Of a stretch of DNA of 35,486 nt, positions 17,357 through 25,537 are shown piece by piece (positions within the stretch are counted from its first letter, which is position 1; each line of letters begins with the position of its first letter). The stretch is from the NCBI GenBank assembly GCA_002309955.1, contig DBXQ01000027.1, positions 240 through 35,725 on the forward strand, in the 5' to 3' direction. Source of the DNA: Bacteroidales bacterium UBA1208 (GTDB lineage Bacteria > Bacteroidota > Bacteroidia > Bacteroidales > P3). The notes beneath the pieces were generated by a model. The model saw only the letters and a list, made by a program, of their open reading frames with translations, was not told where the DNA came from and searched no databases. The position numbers and the translations under genes were made by a program.

Positions 17357-18217
17357 GTGACGGGGAAACTGCTGTCGGACATATTATATTTTGTCGCCTA
17401 TCATGTGGTGCACTACCGCCGTGGGGTGACAAGAACCAATCTATCCAAGGCCTACCCTGATATGGACGAAAGGAAGCGTTTGCAAATAGAGCGAGCCTAC
17501 TATCACCACATCAGCGACTTGATTGTGGAGGGCGTGTATAATCTGTATGCCAGTCCAAGAAGCATCATGAAACGCTACCGTTTCGCGAATCGCGAGGTGG
17601 TAAACAGATACTATGAACGCGGACAGAGTGTGGTACTTATGTCCTCGCACTATAACAATTGGGAATATATGATCACTTCTCTCAACTATCAGGTAATGCA
17701 CCATAGCGTTGGAGTCGGCAAACCTCTGCAGGATAAAGCCGTTGCAAACTACATTACCCGAAGACGAGGCCGTTATGGCACCGAGATTGTTGACCAGACC
17801 AATGTGCGACAGATCATGGAGTACTATCACCAACATCGTGTACCCGTGGCCTACATGATGCTGAGCGACCAATCTCCCAACGATGTTCATAAGTCGTTTT
17901 GGACCATGTTTATGAACCAGGAGACCCCATTCCTATACGGAGCCGAGTATTTTGCCCGCAAGTACGACATGCCTGTAATCTACTATGACGTGATAAAGGT
18001 GCAACGTGGACGTTATGAAGTACACTTCACCCCCTTGTGCGACAAGCCGAGCCAAGTACCCCAATACACCATTATATCGAGGTATATCACCATGCTTAAA
18101 AACACCATCGACAGACATCCTGAATACTGGCTGTGGTCGCATCGCCGTTGGAAACGGACACGTCCTGAGGGAATGGAATTGAAACCGCTAACACTGAATT
18201 TACCAACAAACCAATGA
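17357..18217 (+). CDS. LpxL/HtrB-type lysophospholipid (lipid A) acyltransferase
   Basis: The 286-residue protein carries the HX4E acyltransferase motif of the lipid A late acyltransferase family: H98 and E103 in SSHYNNWE. It also has YLFF-like membrane contact segments (FVAYHVVHYRR) and the C-terminal WLWSHRRWKRTRP signature. It probably adds a secondary acyl chain to the lipid A precursor at the inner membrane. The first usable start is GTG at 17357; an in-frame TAA lies at 17333. That leaves the protein without most of the N-terminal membrane helix seen in relatives, so either the helix is short or the start is non-standard. It overlaps the next glycosyltransferase by 4 nt. Confidence 0.85.
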   Translation: MTGKLLSDILYFVAYHVVHYRRGVTRTNLSKAYPDMDERKRLQIERAYYHHISDLIVEGVYNLYASPRSIMKRYRFANREVVNRYYERGQSVVLMSSHYNNWEYMITSLNYQVMHHSVGVGKPLQDKAVANYITRRRGRYGTEIVDQTNVRQIMEYYHQHRVPVAYMMLSDQSPNDVHKSFWTMFMNQETPFLYGAEYFARKYDMPVIYYDVIKVQRGRYEVHFTPLCDKPSQVPQYTIISRYITMLKNTIDRHPEYWLWSHRRWKRTRPEGMELKPLTLNLPTNQ

Positions 18218-19224
18218 CTACTGCCGTCGTAATACTCAACTGGAACGGGAAGAAGATGCTGGAGCGTTTTCTGCCTTCGGTCACTACATACACCCAAGGC
18301 GATGCCGAGGTGATTATTGCCGACAACGGCTCTACCGACGACTCACTTGATTACGTGCGCAAACACTACCCCTACCTGCGTATCATAGAATTGGACAAAA
18401 ACTACGGCTTTGCAGAAGGCTACAATCGTGCCCTCAGACAAGTGGAAGCCGACTACTATGTCTTGCTGAACGACGATGTGGAAGTGACCGCCAGATGGAT
18501 TGAGCCTGTCATATCCCAGATGCAGCAACACCCCGACACGGCTATTTGCCAACCCAAACTACTCATGTACGACCAACGCGACACCTTCGAGTATGCCGGT
18601 GGAGCAGGAGGATTCCTTGACAAATACGGCTACCCTTTCTGCCGTGGCAGGATGTTCACTACCCTGGAGAAAGATCACGGCCAATACGACAATCCCTGCG
18701 AGATATTCTGGGCTTCGGGAGCAGCCATGTTTGTCCGCGCCGATGTATGGCACAAACTGGGTGGCCTCGACAACGATTTCTTTGCCCACATGGAAGAAAT
18801 CGACTTCTGTTGGCGAGCCAAAAACGCAGGCTACCGCGTCGAATACTGCCCCAAGTCGGTAATCTACCATGTAGGCGGTGGAACCCTTCCCAAGTCAAAC
18901 CCAAGAAAGACATACCTCAATTTCCGAAACAATATGGCCCTGCTATACAAAAACCTGCCTCAAAACAGGCTCTCTTGGGTGTTGTTCTGCCGGATAATCC
19001 TTGACTACGTAGCAGCCTTCAAATTCCTCATCGAACGCAAACCCAAGGAATTCGGCGCCGTTGTGGATGCTCACAAGGCTTTCTATAAATGGATGCCTTC
19101 ACTAAAAGAAAAACGGAAAAAGCTAAAACATCAGAGAAACGTGTCTGGTCTATATCCTGGGCGTCTCCTCATCGACTACTACCTGTTGCGCAAAAAGCGA
19201 TTTTCCGACTTGAACGCCTTTTAA
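18214..19224 (+). CDS. Family 2 glycosyltransferase (rhamnosyltransferase-like)
   Basis: The 336-residue soluble GT-A enzyme has TTAVVILNWNG at the N-terminus, the nucleotide site ADNGSTDDS (36-44), the acidic metal motif LNDDVEV (85-91), a mid-protein WASGAAMFVR and the catalytic-base region HMEEIDFCWRAKNAGY. This pattern is that of WbbL/RfbF-like transferases that add rhamnose or a similar sugar to envelope glycans. The C-terminal 100 residues hold a basic helix-rich tail likely to touch the membrane. It is translationally coupled to the acyltransferase (4-nt overlap), linking both to lipopolysaccharide assembly. Confidence 0.88.
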   Translation: MTTAVVILNWNGKKMLERFLPSVTTYTQGDAEVIIADNGSTDDSLDYVRKHYPYLRIIELDKNYGFAEGYNRALRQVEADYYVLLNDDVEVTARWIEPVISQMQQHPDTAICQPKLLMYDQRDTFEYAGGAGGFLDKYGYPFCRGRMFTTLEKDHGQYDNPCEIFWASGAAMFVRADVWHKLGGLDNDFFAHMEEIDFCWRAKNAGYRVEYCPKSVIYHVGGGTLPKSNPRKTYLNFRNNMALLYKNLPQNRLSWVLFCRIILDYVAAFKFLIERKPKEFGAVVDAHKAFYKWMPSLKEKRKKLKHQRNVSGLYPGRLLIDYYLLRKKRFSDLNAF

Positions 19225-19260
19225 TTTATCGTATATAAATAATAAACTCTAAATATCACA

Positions 19261-20793
19261 ATGAGAAAAGTACGAGTTCGTTTTGCACCAAGTCCTACAG
19301 GCCCGCTCCACATTGGCGGTGTTAGGACTGCTTTGTATAACTACCTCTTTGCACGCCAAAACGGCGGCGATATGATTCTGCGTATCGAAGACACCGACCA
19401 AACACGCTTTGTTCCAGGTGCCGAAGACTACATCATTGAGGCTCTCGACTGGCTGGGCATCAAGTTCGACGAGGGAGTCCACATCGGTGGCAACTATGGT
19501 CCCTACCGCCAAAGCGACCGCAAGCCCCTCTACCGTCAATATGCCGACCAGCTGCTTCGCGACGGCTGGGCCTACTACGCCTTTGACCGTCCTGAAGCCC
19601 TCGATGCCAAGCGCAAAGAATACGAGGCTCAGAAAAAGACTTTCCAATACGACTGCACCACCCGCGGCACCATGGAGAACAGTCTCTCTCTTCCCGCCGA
19701 CGAGGTGACCCGTCGCATCGAAAGCGGCGAACCTTACGTGGTACGCTTCAAATTCCCCGAGGATCTCGACATCACTGTCCACGACCTCATCCGTGGCGAT
19801 GTCACCATGAACAGCCGCCTCCTCGACGACAAAGTGCTCTTCAAGTCCGACGGCATGCCCACTTACCACTTGGCCAACATTGTCGACGACCACCTTATGG
19901 AAGTCTCCCATGTCATCCGTGGCGAGGAATGGCTACCTTCGGCGCCCCTCCACGTTATGCTCTACCGCGCCTTTGGCTGGGAGGACACCATGCCCCAGTT
20001 CGCCCATCTGCCCCTCCTGCTCAAACCCGACGGCAACGGAAAACTGAGCAAACGCGACGGCGACCGTCTCGGATTCCCCGTCTTCCCCCTCGACTGGCAC
20101 AATCCCGAGACAGGCGAAATATCCTCTGGCTACCGCGAACGTGGCTACCTGCCCGAAGCCGTGGTAAACATGCTTGCACTCCTCGGCTGGAATCCCGGCA
20201 ACGACCAAGAGCTGATGACCATGGACGAGTTAATCAAACTTTTCAGCATTGAGCATATCAGCAAGAGCGGTGCCAAATTCAACGTCGAGAAAGCCAAATG
20301 GTTCAATCACGAATATCTCCAGAAGTGCTCCGATGAGCGCATTGCCGAGATGTTCCTCCCCCAACTCAAAGAGCACGGCATTGATGCACCTATGGACTAC
20401 GTTGTCAAGGTCTGCGGCATGATGAAAGAACGCATCTCCTTCCCCTCCGAACTCTGGGACCAGACCCATTACTTCTTCGTCGCCCCCACCGAGTACGACC
20501 CAAAGGCCGTCGCCAAACGTTGGAAACCCGGCATGACCTCTCACATGGCCAAAGTCATCGAAATCCTCAACACCGTTCCCTTTGAATATGATGCCATCCA
20601 TCAAGCTCTCCTTGAAGACTACATCAAAGGCAATGAACTCAACATGGGACAAATCATGAACTCTTTGCGTCTTGCCGTCGTAGGCACCACAGTGGGACCC
20701 GACATGCTCACCCTCTTCATGACCATAGGAAAAGAGGAGACTATCGCCCGTGTCCAGCGCGCCATCGACACCTTAGGCGAACCCCAAGAATAA
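19261..20793 (+). CDS. gltX: Glutamate-tRNA ligase
   Basis: The 510-residue class I synthetase has the HIGH motif as HIGG (17-20, in PSPTGPLHIGG) and the KMSKS loop as KLSKR (261-265). RIEDTDQTR, GEEWLPSAP and the anticodon-binding helical C-terminal domain are all present. It charges tRNA-Glu, the source of glutamyl-tRNA for translation and tetrapyrrole synthesis. It starts 36 nt after the glycosyltransferase gene, and the OmpH-like gene follows 61 nt later. Confidence 0.97.
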   Translation: MRKVRVRFAPSPTGPLHIGGVRTALYNYLFARQNGGDMILRIEDTDQTRFVPGAEDYIIEALDWLGIKFDEGVHIGGNYGPYRQSDRKPLYRQYADQLLRDGWAYYAFDRPEALDAKRKEYEAQKKTFQYDCTTRGTMENSLSLPADEVTRRIESGEPYVVRFKFPEDLDITVHDLIRGDVTMNSRLLDDKVLFKSDGMPTYHLANIVDDHLMEVSHVIRGEEWLPSAPLHVMLYRAFGWEDTMPQFAHLPLLLKPDGNGKLSKRDGDRLGFPVFPLDWHNPETGEISSGYRERGYLPEAVVNMLALLGWNPGNDQELMTMDELIKLFSIEHISKSGAKFNVEKAKWFNHEYLQKCSDERIAEMFLPQLKEHGIDAPMDYVVKVCGMMKERISFPSELWDQTHYFFVAPTEYDPKAVAKRWKPGMTSHMAKVIEILNTVPFEYDAIHQALLEDYIKGNELNMGQIMNSLRLAVVGTTVGPDMLTLFMTIGKEETIARVQRAIDTLGEPQE

Positions 20794-20807
20794 AAAAATC
20801 AGAATAC

Positions 20808-20821
20808 TCAGAATATTCTGA
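20808..20821. repeat. 14-nt perfect palindrome between gltX and the OmpH-like gene
   Basis: TCAGAATATTCTGA is self-complementary, and its first half TCAGAATA also occurs as a direct copy at 20799-20806. Possible operator or processing site; function unknown. Confidence 0.4.
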
Positions 20822-20854
20822 AGACTCCGAAAAAACAAAAAAAACAACAATACA

Positions 20855-21658
20855 ATGGAAATCAATCAAGACCTCAACAAACCCGTCGATGACAACAGCC
20901 TCGACACCATCGAAATGAAAGAAGCCCAAGAACAACACCCCGCCAAACCCGAACCTCTCCCCCAACCCGAAAGCCCGGAACCTCAACCCACTCCTGCCAT
21001 GGACAACAGCACCTGCAAAAGCAAGAAGAGCTGCTGCCACACCTGGATACTGATACTCAACATCATCCTGCTTCTTGGACTCATCCTGCTCTACATCTTC
21101 CACTTTACCGGTTTCGGTACCAAGAGCAAGTACAACCCCAATGCCGCCACTCCCGTGGTTGCCAAGGACGGTGTGCTGAAAGTCGCCTGCATCGACAGCG
21201 ACACTCTTCTGGCCAAATATCAGTATGCCATCGACCTTCAGGAAGAACTCAACAAATACAAAGAAACTCAGGAAAAGAACTACCAGCAGCAGATAGCCAA
21301 GTTCCAGAAGGACTACCAGACCTATCTGCAGACCGGCGAGAACATGACCCTCAGCCAGCAGCAGGCCACCGAGGCCGAGCTCAAACAGCGTTCCGAGAAA
21401 CTCGGTGCCCTCGAAGCTGAACTTACCCAGAAAGTCATGCAGAAGCAGATGGATGCCAACATTGAGCTTCTCAACCGCATCTTTGCTTTCGTGCGCGAAT
21501 ACAATGCCGCCAACCAACAGTTCGACATCATCATGCGCAAGACCTTCAACGACAGTCCCACCATGTACATGAATCCCGCCATGGACATCACCGACGAGAT
21601 CATCGAAGGCCTCAACGAAGAATACAAAACCGTCAAAGGCAAGAAAGCCAGCAAATAA
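20855..21658 (+). CDS. Membrane-anchored OmpH/Skp-like coiled-coil protein
   Basis: The 267-residue protein is unusual for OmpH relatives in having no cleavable signal peptide. It has an acidic, Pro-rich cytoplasmic tail (about 1-60, with PEPLPQPESPEPQPTPA), then a Cys-containing KSKKSCC patch and one membrane helix (about 63-86). The OmpH domain (about 105-255) starts with VLKVACIDSDTLLAKYQYA. Its central part is a long Gln- and Glu-rich coiled coil and it ends in a basic helix. It should project into the periplasm and hold unfolded outer-membrane proteins, as Skp does. A 28-bp hairpin lies 17 nt after the stop codon. Confidence 0.8.
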   Translation: MEINQDLNKPVDDNSLDTIEMKEAQEQHPAKPEPLPQPESPEPQPTPAMDNSTCKSKKSCCHTWILILNIILLLGLILLYIFHFTGFGTKSKYNPNAATPVVAKDGVLKVACIDSDTLLAKYQYAIDLQEELNKYKETQEKNYQQQIAKFQKDYQTYLQTGENMTLSQQQATEAELKQRSEKLGALEAELTQKVMQKQMDANIELLNRIFAFVREYNAANQQFDIIMRKTFNDSPTMYMNPAMDITDEIIEGLNEEYKTVKGKKASK

Positions 21659-21674
21659 ACACATTATTATTTAT

Positions 21675-21737
21675 CTCCCATATAGATTTGTACCGATTTG
21701 GAGTTGCACTCCAAATCGGTACAAATCTATATGGGGG
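21675..21737. repeat. Long perfect hairpin, 28-bp stem with a 3-nt loop
   Basis: The arms 21677-21704 and 21708-21735 are exact reverse complements over 28 nt around a TGC loop. The stem extends to 30 pairs with one G-U pair. It lies 17 nt after the OmpH-like stop codon and could act as a terminator, but it is far longer than needed and lacks a T tract on the plus strand. Confidence 0.9.
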
Positions 21738-21881
21738 AAATGATATACAGAATATTACACTACGTCACAAAAAGCTACAACTTTTTAGTGTCATTGAAAG
21801 GAAGTTACCGCTGTGTCGGAATCGACCCACTATGTGTTTATACCGCTGTGTCGCATTTTCAATCCGACACTCATGAATATA

Positions 21882-21981
21882 GGGATTTGCAATCCGCCAT
21901 CACATCGACCCACAATGAGTTTATTGTGAACAGAGGATTACAAATCCCTTTCTCAATCGTGGCGGATTACAAATCCGCCAC
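21882..21981. repeat. Three palindromes with GGATT-NNN-AATCC core
   Basis: Copies: 21883-21895 (loop TGC), 21935-21947 (loop ACA) and 21959-21981 (loop ACA, stem extended to 10 bp, GTGGCGGATT). Each has a 3-nt loop and the same core, as expected for REP-like elements that form cruciforms. Confidence 0.8.
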
Positions 21982-22037
21982 AACGAACCACAACAAGCGA
22001 ACATCCGCCACGTCGGGAGTCCCCTTATTTCGCTAAA

Positions 22038-22065
22038 GTTGCGGACGGCTTACGCCGCCCGCAAC
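22038..22065. repeat. GC-rich hairpin next to the DUF6602 gene end
   Basis: Arms GTTGCGGACGGC (22038-22049) and GCCGCCCGCAAC (22054-22065) pair over 12 positions with one mismatch and a TTAC loop. It lies 54 nt beyond the stop codon of the leftward DUF6602 gene and may end that transcript. Confidence 0.7.
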
Positions 22066-22118
22066 AATGCAAATCCACCACATTGAGTCACGCCGAACAC
22101 CCTCGTAAACGAAATCGT

Positions 22119-23420
22119 TTAACCTTTTTTCCAAGGCAATAATTCATCCATATGTCTCTTAATCCAATTATCAAATCTTCCTGAATTATTCTCTCCCATA
22201 AGAAATTTATCCCCGAACATCACCACCTTGCAACCTCTTGTTATCAATTCAATTCTATTATCATCTAACATTGCCACCATACCTGTTTCACATAATGAAT
22301 GAATTAAATCATCAAGAGACTCATATCCAAAAGACAAAGCATCTTCTTTTATTTGTGGTACTTCAGAGAAGTCCAATTTACCATCCACACAAAGTACATT
22401 CATTACTCTGTATTGAATCTCATTTAAAGTCGTTGGCTGCCATTCATCTGTCCCATTTAATGATTTGAGGGAATCATTATCAAACTCATGATACCAATAA
22501 TTCCAACCCATTCTACCGTCATGATTAGTTATTTGACATGACAAAAACGGAGCCATTCTAGGTGTTTCAAGATCCTCCCCAAAAATGGCTGGCGGTAATT
22601 TGTATCTATATGATAATTTCGACCATAATACTTCAAGAAAGAAATACATTGGGTTGTAATGTGATGATGCCAGAAAATCCCACCAACCTTTTTCAGATTG
22701 TTTTAAAGGAGCACAAAAAGGGGAACCTGACATTTTTGCTATAGAAAATTCTCCACATATCAGAAGTGTTGGAAAGTTATTCGGTCCATACCCCTTTTTA
22801 TAATCACCAGTGGAGGAAATCTTCCCACTTAAATAATCGTAATACTTTTCTCTCAACGATCCTTCTGACTTTAGACCATTATAACCTATAACAATTGTAA
22901 CTGGAAGTTGAGCATCTACAACAAGACTATGATATACATACTCTTCTTCTTCCGTTAACTTATCTAGTCCATAGTCTTTTATACTACGTTGCAATGTATT
23001 ATGAATAGCATCTGTCGCAAGAGTCATCATGTATTCTTTTGGTTTTATACCATCATATATGTCTGGAATATGCATCAGGTTTTCATAACTATCTCCAAGT
23101 TCCTTTGCATTGAAAGTCTTTTTCACCTGTATAACCGCTAATACCTGTTCTGGTGTAAATTCCTGTTTGTCAGTATATGGTACGGGTATACCATTACCCT
23201 CTGCCAAAATAACATCGAATTCCGTATAACACCCTCTAATAAAACTACTTTTTGCAACAACCAAGTTAAGGCCTTTAAATATTGACTTTGTCAATATATC
23301 CGCAGTTAGTCCCTCATACATAGCACCAATTGTAGGTGGATGTGTAATATCCAACTCCTTTAATCTTTGGTTCTCTTTCTCAGATATCTCATTTAAAAGA
23401 TCAGCCAATGTATCAATCAT
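22119..23420 (-). CDS. DUF6602-type protein, putative PD-(D/E)XK-fold nuclease
   Basis: This 433-residue protein has no signal peptide. Its first 105 residues show a restriction-endonuclease-like order: an acidic residue in MYEGLTADIL (E36), then TEFDVILAE (D69), then AVIQVKK (Q98-V-K100). That is a D...(E/Q)xK active-site pattern in which the usual Glu is Gln. The remaining 330 residues, with a WYH-containing segment and a helical C-terminus, are not recognised; they could bind DNA or a partner. I link it from memory to DUF6602. The gene is clearly more AT-rich than the housekeeping genes next to it, a sign of transfer. It lies 48 nt after a 57-residue gene on the same strand and probably shares its promoter. 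Confidence 0.6.
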   Translation of the reverse strand: MIDTLADLLNEISEKENQRLKELDITHPPTIGAMYEGLTADILTKSIFKGLNLVVAKSSFIRGCYTEFDVILAEGNGIPVPYTDKQEFTPEQVLAVIQVKKTFNAKELGDSYENLMHIPDIYDGIKPKEYMMTLATDAIHNTLQRSIKDYGLDKLTEEEEYVYHSLVVDAQLPVTIVIGYNGLKSEGSLREKYYDYLSGKISSTGDYKKGYGPNNFPTLLICGEFSIAKMSGSPFCAPLKQSEKGWWDFLASSHYNPMYFFLEVLWSKLSYRYKLPPAIFGEDLETPRMAPFLSCQITNHDGRMGWNYWYHEFDNDSLKSLNGTDEWQPTTLNEIQYRVMNVLCVDGKLDFSEVPQIKEDALSFGYESLDDLIHSLCETGMVAMLDDNRIELITRGCKVVMFGDKFLMGENNSGRFDNWIKRHMDELLPWKKG

Positions 23421-23468
23421 ATTTTATTATTGTTATTGTTCCATAAACGTAACTTTATTAGGCATACT

Positions 23469-23642
23469 TCAATCATTATGTCTTTTCACCGCATCCTCAT
23501 ACTTAGCCCAAAACTCGTCACCAGAGATGTATTTCAAAGACTTCCCCTCGGCAATCTTTCGCTTATCACGTTCTATTGATTTGACCCAATATGCTTTATC
23601 ATCTTCCGACAAATCATCCTGTGCTATGTTATATGTGCACAT
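23469..23642 (-). CDS. Small acidic/basic protein of 57 residues, unknown (antitoxin-like size and place)
   Basis: The ATG at 23642 (MCTYNIAQDD) lies 22 nt after the -7 box; a TTG at 23654 would fall almost on the transcription start, so the ATG is chosen. The protein is highly charged, predicted helical, with KAYWVKSIERDKRKI in the middle and DEFWAKYEDAVKRHND at the end. I know no family for certain; size and composition resemble antitoxins or small regulators. It precedes the putative nuclease gene in the same direction and is likely co-transcribed with it. Cysteine or zinc motifs are absent. Confidence 0.6.
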   Translation of the reverse strand: MCTYNIAQDDLSEDDKAYWVKSIERDKRKIAEGKSLKYISGDEFWAKYEDAVKRHND

Positions 23643-23659
23643 TTTATTACTCAATTAAT

Positions 23660-23683
23660 GTTGCAAAGATACAACTTTTTTCT
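23660..23683 (-). promoter_or_regulatory. Promoter of the small gene and DUF6602 unit (-7 TATCTTTG at 23671-23664)
   Basis: Strong -7 match on the minus strand. The whole 24-nt block is identical to 57-80, the tRNA promoter at the left end of the window. GTTG and CAAC flank the -7 box as an inverted repeat. Confidence 0.65.
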
Positions 23684-23698
23684 CAAATAGACATTTTT

Positions 23699-24436
23699 CT
23701 AAGGAGTAATCTTTTTCGCGAACCACCAAATGCCTGATGCAAGCAACAGAAGGCTACCGACAAGGACAAGCAGGCAAAAGACATTGGGTTGACCGCTTAA
23801 ATCTATGAAAGAAAGGGAATTATTGACGATATGGGCTATCATACAGGGAATAATACTGCCAGTGCGCCAATAGAGCCACCCGACTATCATTGCGAATATA
23901 AACGAACCGACGAACTGCACTCCCAGTCCATGAAGCAACGCGAAAACAAGGGCGGTAATCAGGATGGCCAACCATGGACGGCACCGCGTCTTCAACAGTC
24001 CTCCAAGAAGAATGCCACGTAGACCAATCTCTTCCAATATCGGGCAGAACACACAGCCATAGAGCAATCCCGCAATCCCAGGAAACAGACGCTTCACTGA
24101 TTTGTCCAAATGCTCTGTCTGCTGCGGGAAAAGATGTTCAATATCAACCAAAGTAAAAACAGACACCAAGACAAGTACATAAGCGGCAGCCATCAAGACG
24201 GACATGCCGACAGCAGGCCAAACCATACGCCTCCCAATGCGGCCAAAAGACAACTCAACATAGGACCTGCCAAGATAGACGACAGTCATCAGGATGAATC
24301 CCGATAGTATTGTCCAGTTCATGATTTCGTCGCTCTTGGTGATGTCTCCCACTATGCTACCGATAACATAGATTGCAAAATACCCAAAACACCACAACAG
24401 GAACAATACTATAGTTCCACCAACCCCTCTTTTCAT
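23699..24436 (-). CDS. CPBP-family (CAAX-type) intramembrane metalloprotease
   Basis: The 245-residue protein is a multi-pass membrane protein with about seven or eight hydrophobic segments. The conserved glutamate-rich protease motifs are present: EEIGLRG (E135, E136, R140), FALLH (F165, H169) and HIVNN (H202, N206). Bacterial CPBP proteins work in bacteriocin maturation or self-immunity, or as membrane proteases with unknown targets; no bacteriocin gene is visible here. It is the last gene of the leftward series, 66 nt after hydE, and that gap is filled with 16-bp repeats. Co-transcription is possible but not shown. Confidence 0.88.
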   Translation of the reverse strand: MKRGVGGTIVLFLLWCFGYFAIYVIGSIVGDITKSDEIMNWTILSGFILMTVVYLGRSYVELSFGRIGRRMVWPAVGMSVLMAAAYVLVLVSVFTLVDIEHLFPQQTEHLDKSVKRLFPGIAGLLYGCVFCPILEEIGLRGILLGGLLKTRCRPWLAILITALVFALLHGLGVQFVGSFIFAMIVGWLYWRTGSIIPCMIAHIVNNSLSFIDLSGQPNVFCLLVLVGSLLLLASGIWWFAKKITP

Positions 24437-24460
24437 ATATATGCTTTAACGAACCTTTTT

Positions 24461-24500
24461 ATTAACGAATTAACACATTAACGAATTAGCGCATTAACAT
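24461..24500. repeat. 16-bp tandem repeat between hydE and the CPBP gene
   Basis: Units ATTAACGAATTAACAC (24461-24476) and ATTAACGAATTAGCGC (24477-24492), then a partial ATTAACAT (24493-24500). The unit length and TTAAC core recur at 28026-28150. Confidence 0.85.
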
Positions 24501-24502
24501 AT

Positions 24503-25537
24503 TTACTCCTTGAAATCCCCGCGGTCTACTACGGTCTCGTAGCCAGTCTTGCGGATGCGGTGTTCTGTGCAAGCACGGCACTCAGCAGCCTCCTCGCCTG
24601 TGCATATCTTGTTGTCATATATAGCGTAGTCTTTGCGGTGCATCTTGGGTGACAGGTTGGGCATCACCACATTGGCTCCAAAACGAATGCCCAGCTCCCG
24701 CCCTTGCGGATGCAAAGTACCGAGAGCCGTGGTAGCAGGCAGAAGCACACGGGGATGCAGCAGCCTAATCAATGCCAGCAGGCGCAGGGTCATCTCCACC
24801 GTGCCGTTGGGATACCCCTCGAAGGGGGTGTTGTGCGTGGAGACAAAGGGGCCAATACCCACCATCTGTGGCTGGAAAGAGCGTATGAACTGCAGGTCTG
24901 CATACAGGGTGTCGATAGTTTGGAACGGCGACCCCACCATAAACCCGCAACCCACCTGATAGCCTATCTCCTTCAACGCCTGGAGACAGTCCATCCTATG
25001 CTGCCACGACATATCAGCGGGGTGCAGCTTGCCGTAATGTTCTGCGTCGGCGGTCTCATGCCGCAGCAGATAGCGGTTGGCACCCGCGTCATACAACGCC
25101 TGATAACTCTCGCGGCTCCGCTCACCTAATGACAGCGTGATGGCGCAGTCGGGATACTTTTGCCGCACGGTGGAAACGATGCGGCACATCCGCTCGTCGG
25201 TAAACCAACCGTCTTCCCCACCCTGCATCACGAAGGTGCGGAAGCCCAAGCCGTAGCCCGTCTCGCAGCACTCATATATCTCCTCTTCCGTCAGGCGGTA
25301 GCGCACAGCCTCCTTGTTGCTGCGTCGAAGGCCACAATACAGGCAATCGTTCTTGCAATAGCTGGAGAGCTCTATCAGCCCGCGCATGAAAATCTTGTTG
25401 CCATACACCCCGTCGGCCACAGCACGTGCCGATGAGCGCAGATACTCCACAGCCTCCTTGTTGTCGGTGGTGAGGATCAGCTCCAATTCATCGCGAGTCA
25501 GGTCATGGCTCTCTCTGATGTGGTCTATCACATTCAT
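24503..25537 (-). CDS. hydE: [FeFe]-hydrogenase maturase HydE, radical SAM enzyme
   Basis: The 344-residue protein has the radical-SAM cluster motif CKNDCLYC (CxxxCxxC, about residues 61-68) and GGEDGWF for SAM binding. Near the C-terminus CTGEEAAECRAC (C-x7-C-x2-C) is the optional second-cluster motif typical of HydE. HydE takes part in building the dithiomethylamine-bridged di-iron unit of the H-cluster together with HydF and HydG. Neither of these nor a hydrogenase is in the window. Its start overlaps the stop of the HMA gene by 4 nt (ATGA), so the two are coupled. PylB- or BioB-like identity is less likely given the C-terminal cysteines. Confidence 0.88.
   Translation of the reverse strand: MNVIDHIRESHDLTRDELELILTTDNKEAVEYLRSSARAVADGVYGNKIFMRGLIELSSYCKNDCLYCGLRRSNKEAVRYRLTEEEIYECCETGYGLGFRTFVMQGGEDGWFTDERMCRIVSTVRQKYPDCAITLSLGERSRESYQALYDAGANRYLLRHETADAEHYGKLHPADMSWQHRMDCLQALKEIGYQVGCGFMVGSPFQTIDTLYADLQFIRSFQPQMVGIGPFVSTHNTPFEGYPNGTVEMTLRLLALIRLLHPRVLLPATTALGTLHPQGRELGIRFGANVVMPNLSPKMHRKDYAIYDNKICTGEEAAECRACTEHRIRKTGYETVVDRGDFKE

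Larger units (their letters stand above)
21659..22118. other. 460-nt intergenic block made mainly of palindromes and short direct repeats
   Basis: No gene is supported here. The stretch holds the long hairpin at 21675-21737, several short palindromes with a GGATT/AATCC core and 3-nt loops, pairs of direct repeats (21806-21818 with 21841-21853; 21821-21841 with 21904-21924) and a GC-rich hairpin at 22038-22065. It separates the housekeeping segment from an AT-rich accessory unit. Confidence 0.8.

Noticed and set aside
20741..21664. 307-codon open frame on the minus strand opposite the OmpH-like gene
   Set aside because: Phe/Leu/Gly-rich reverse image of coiled-coil codons; the plus strand has a coherent domain layout.
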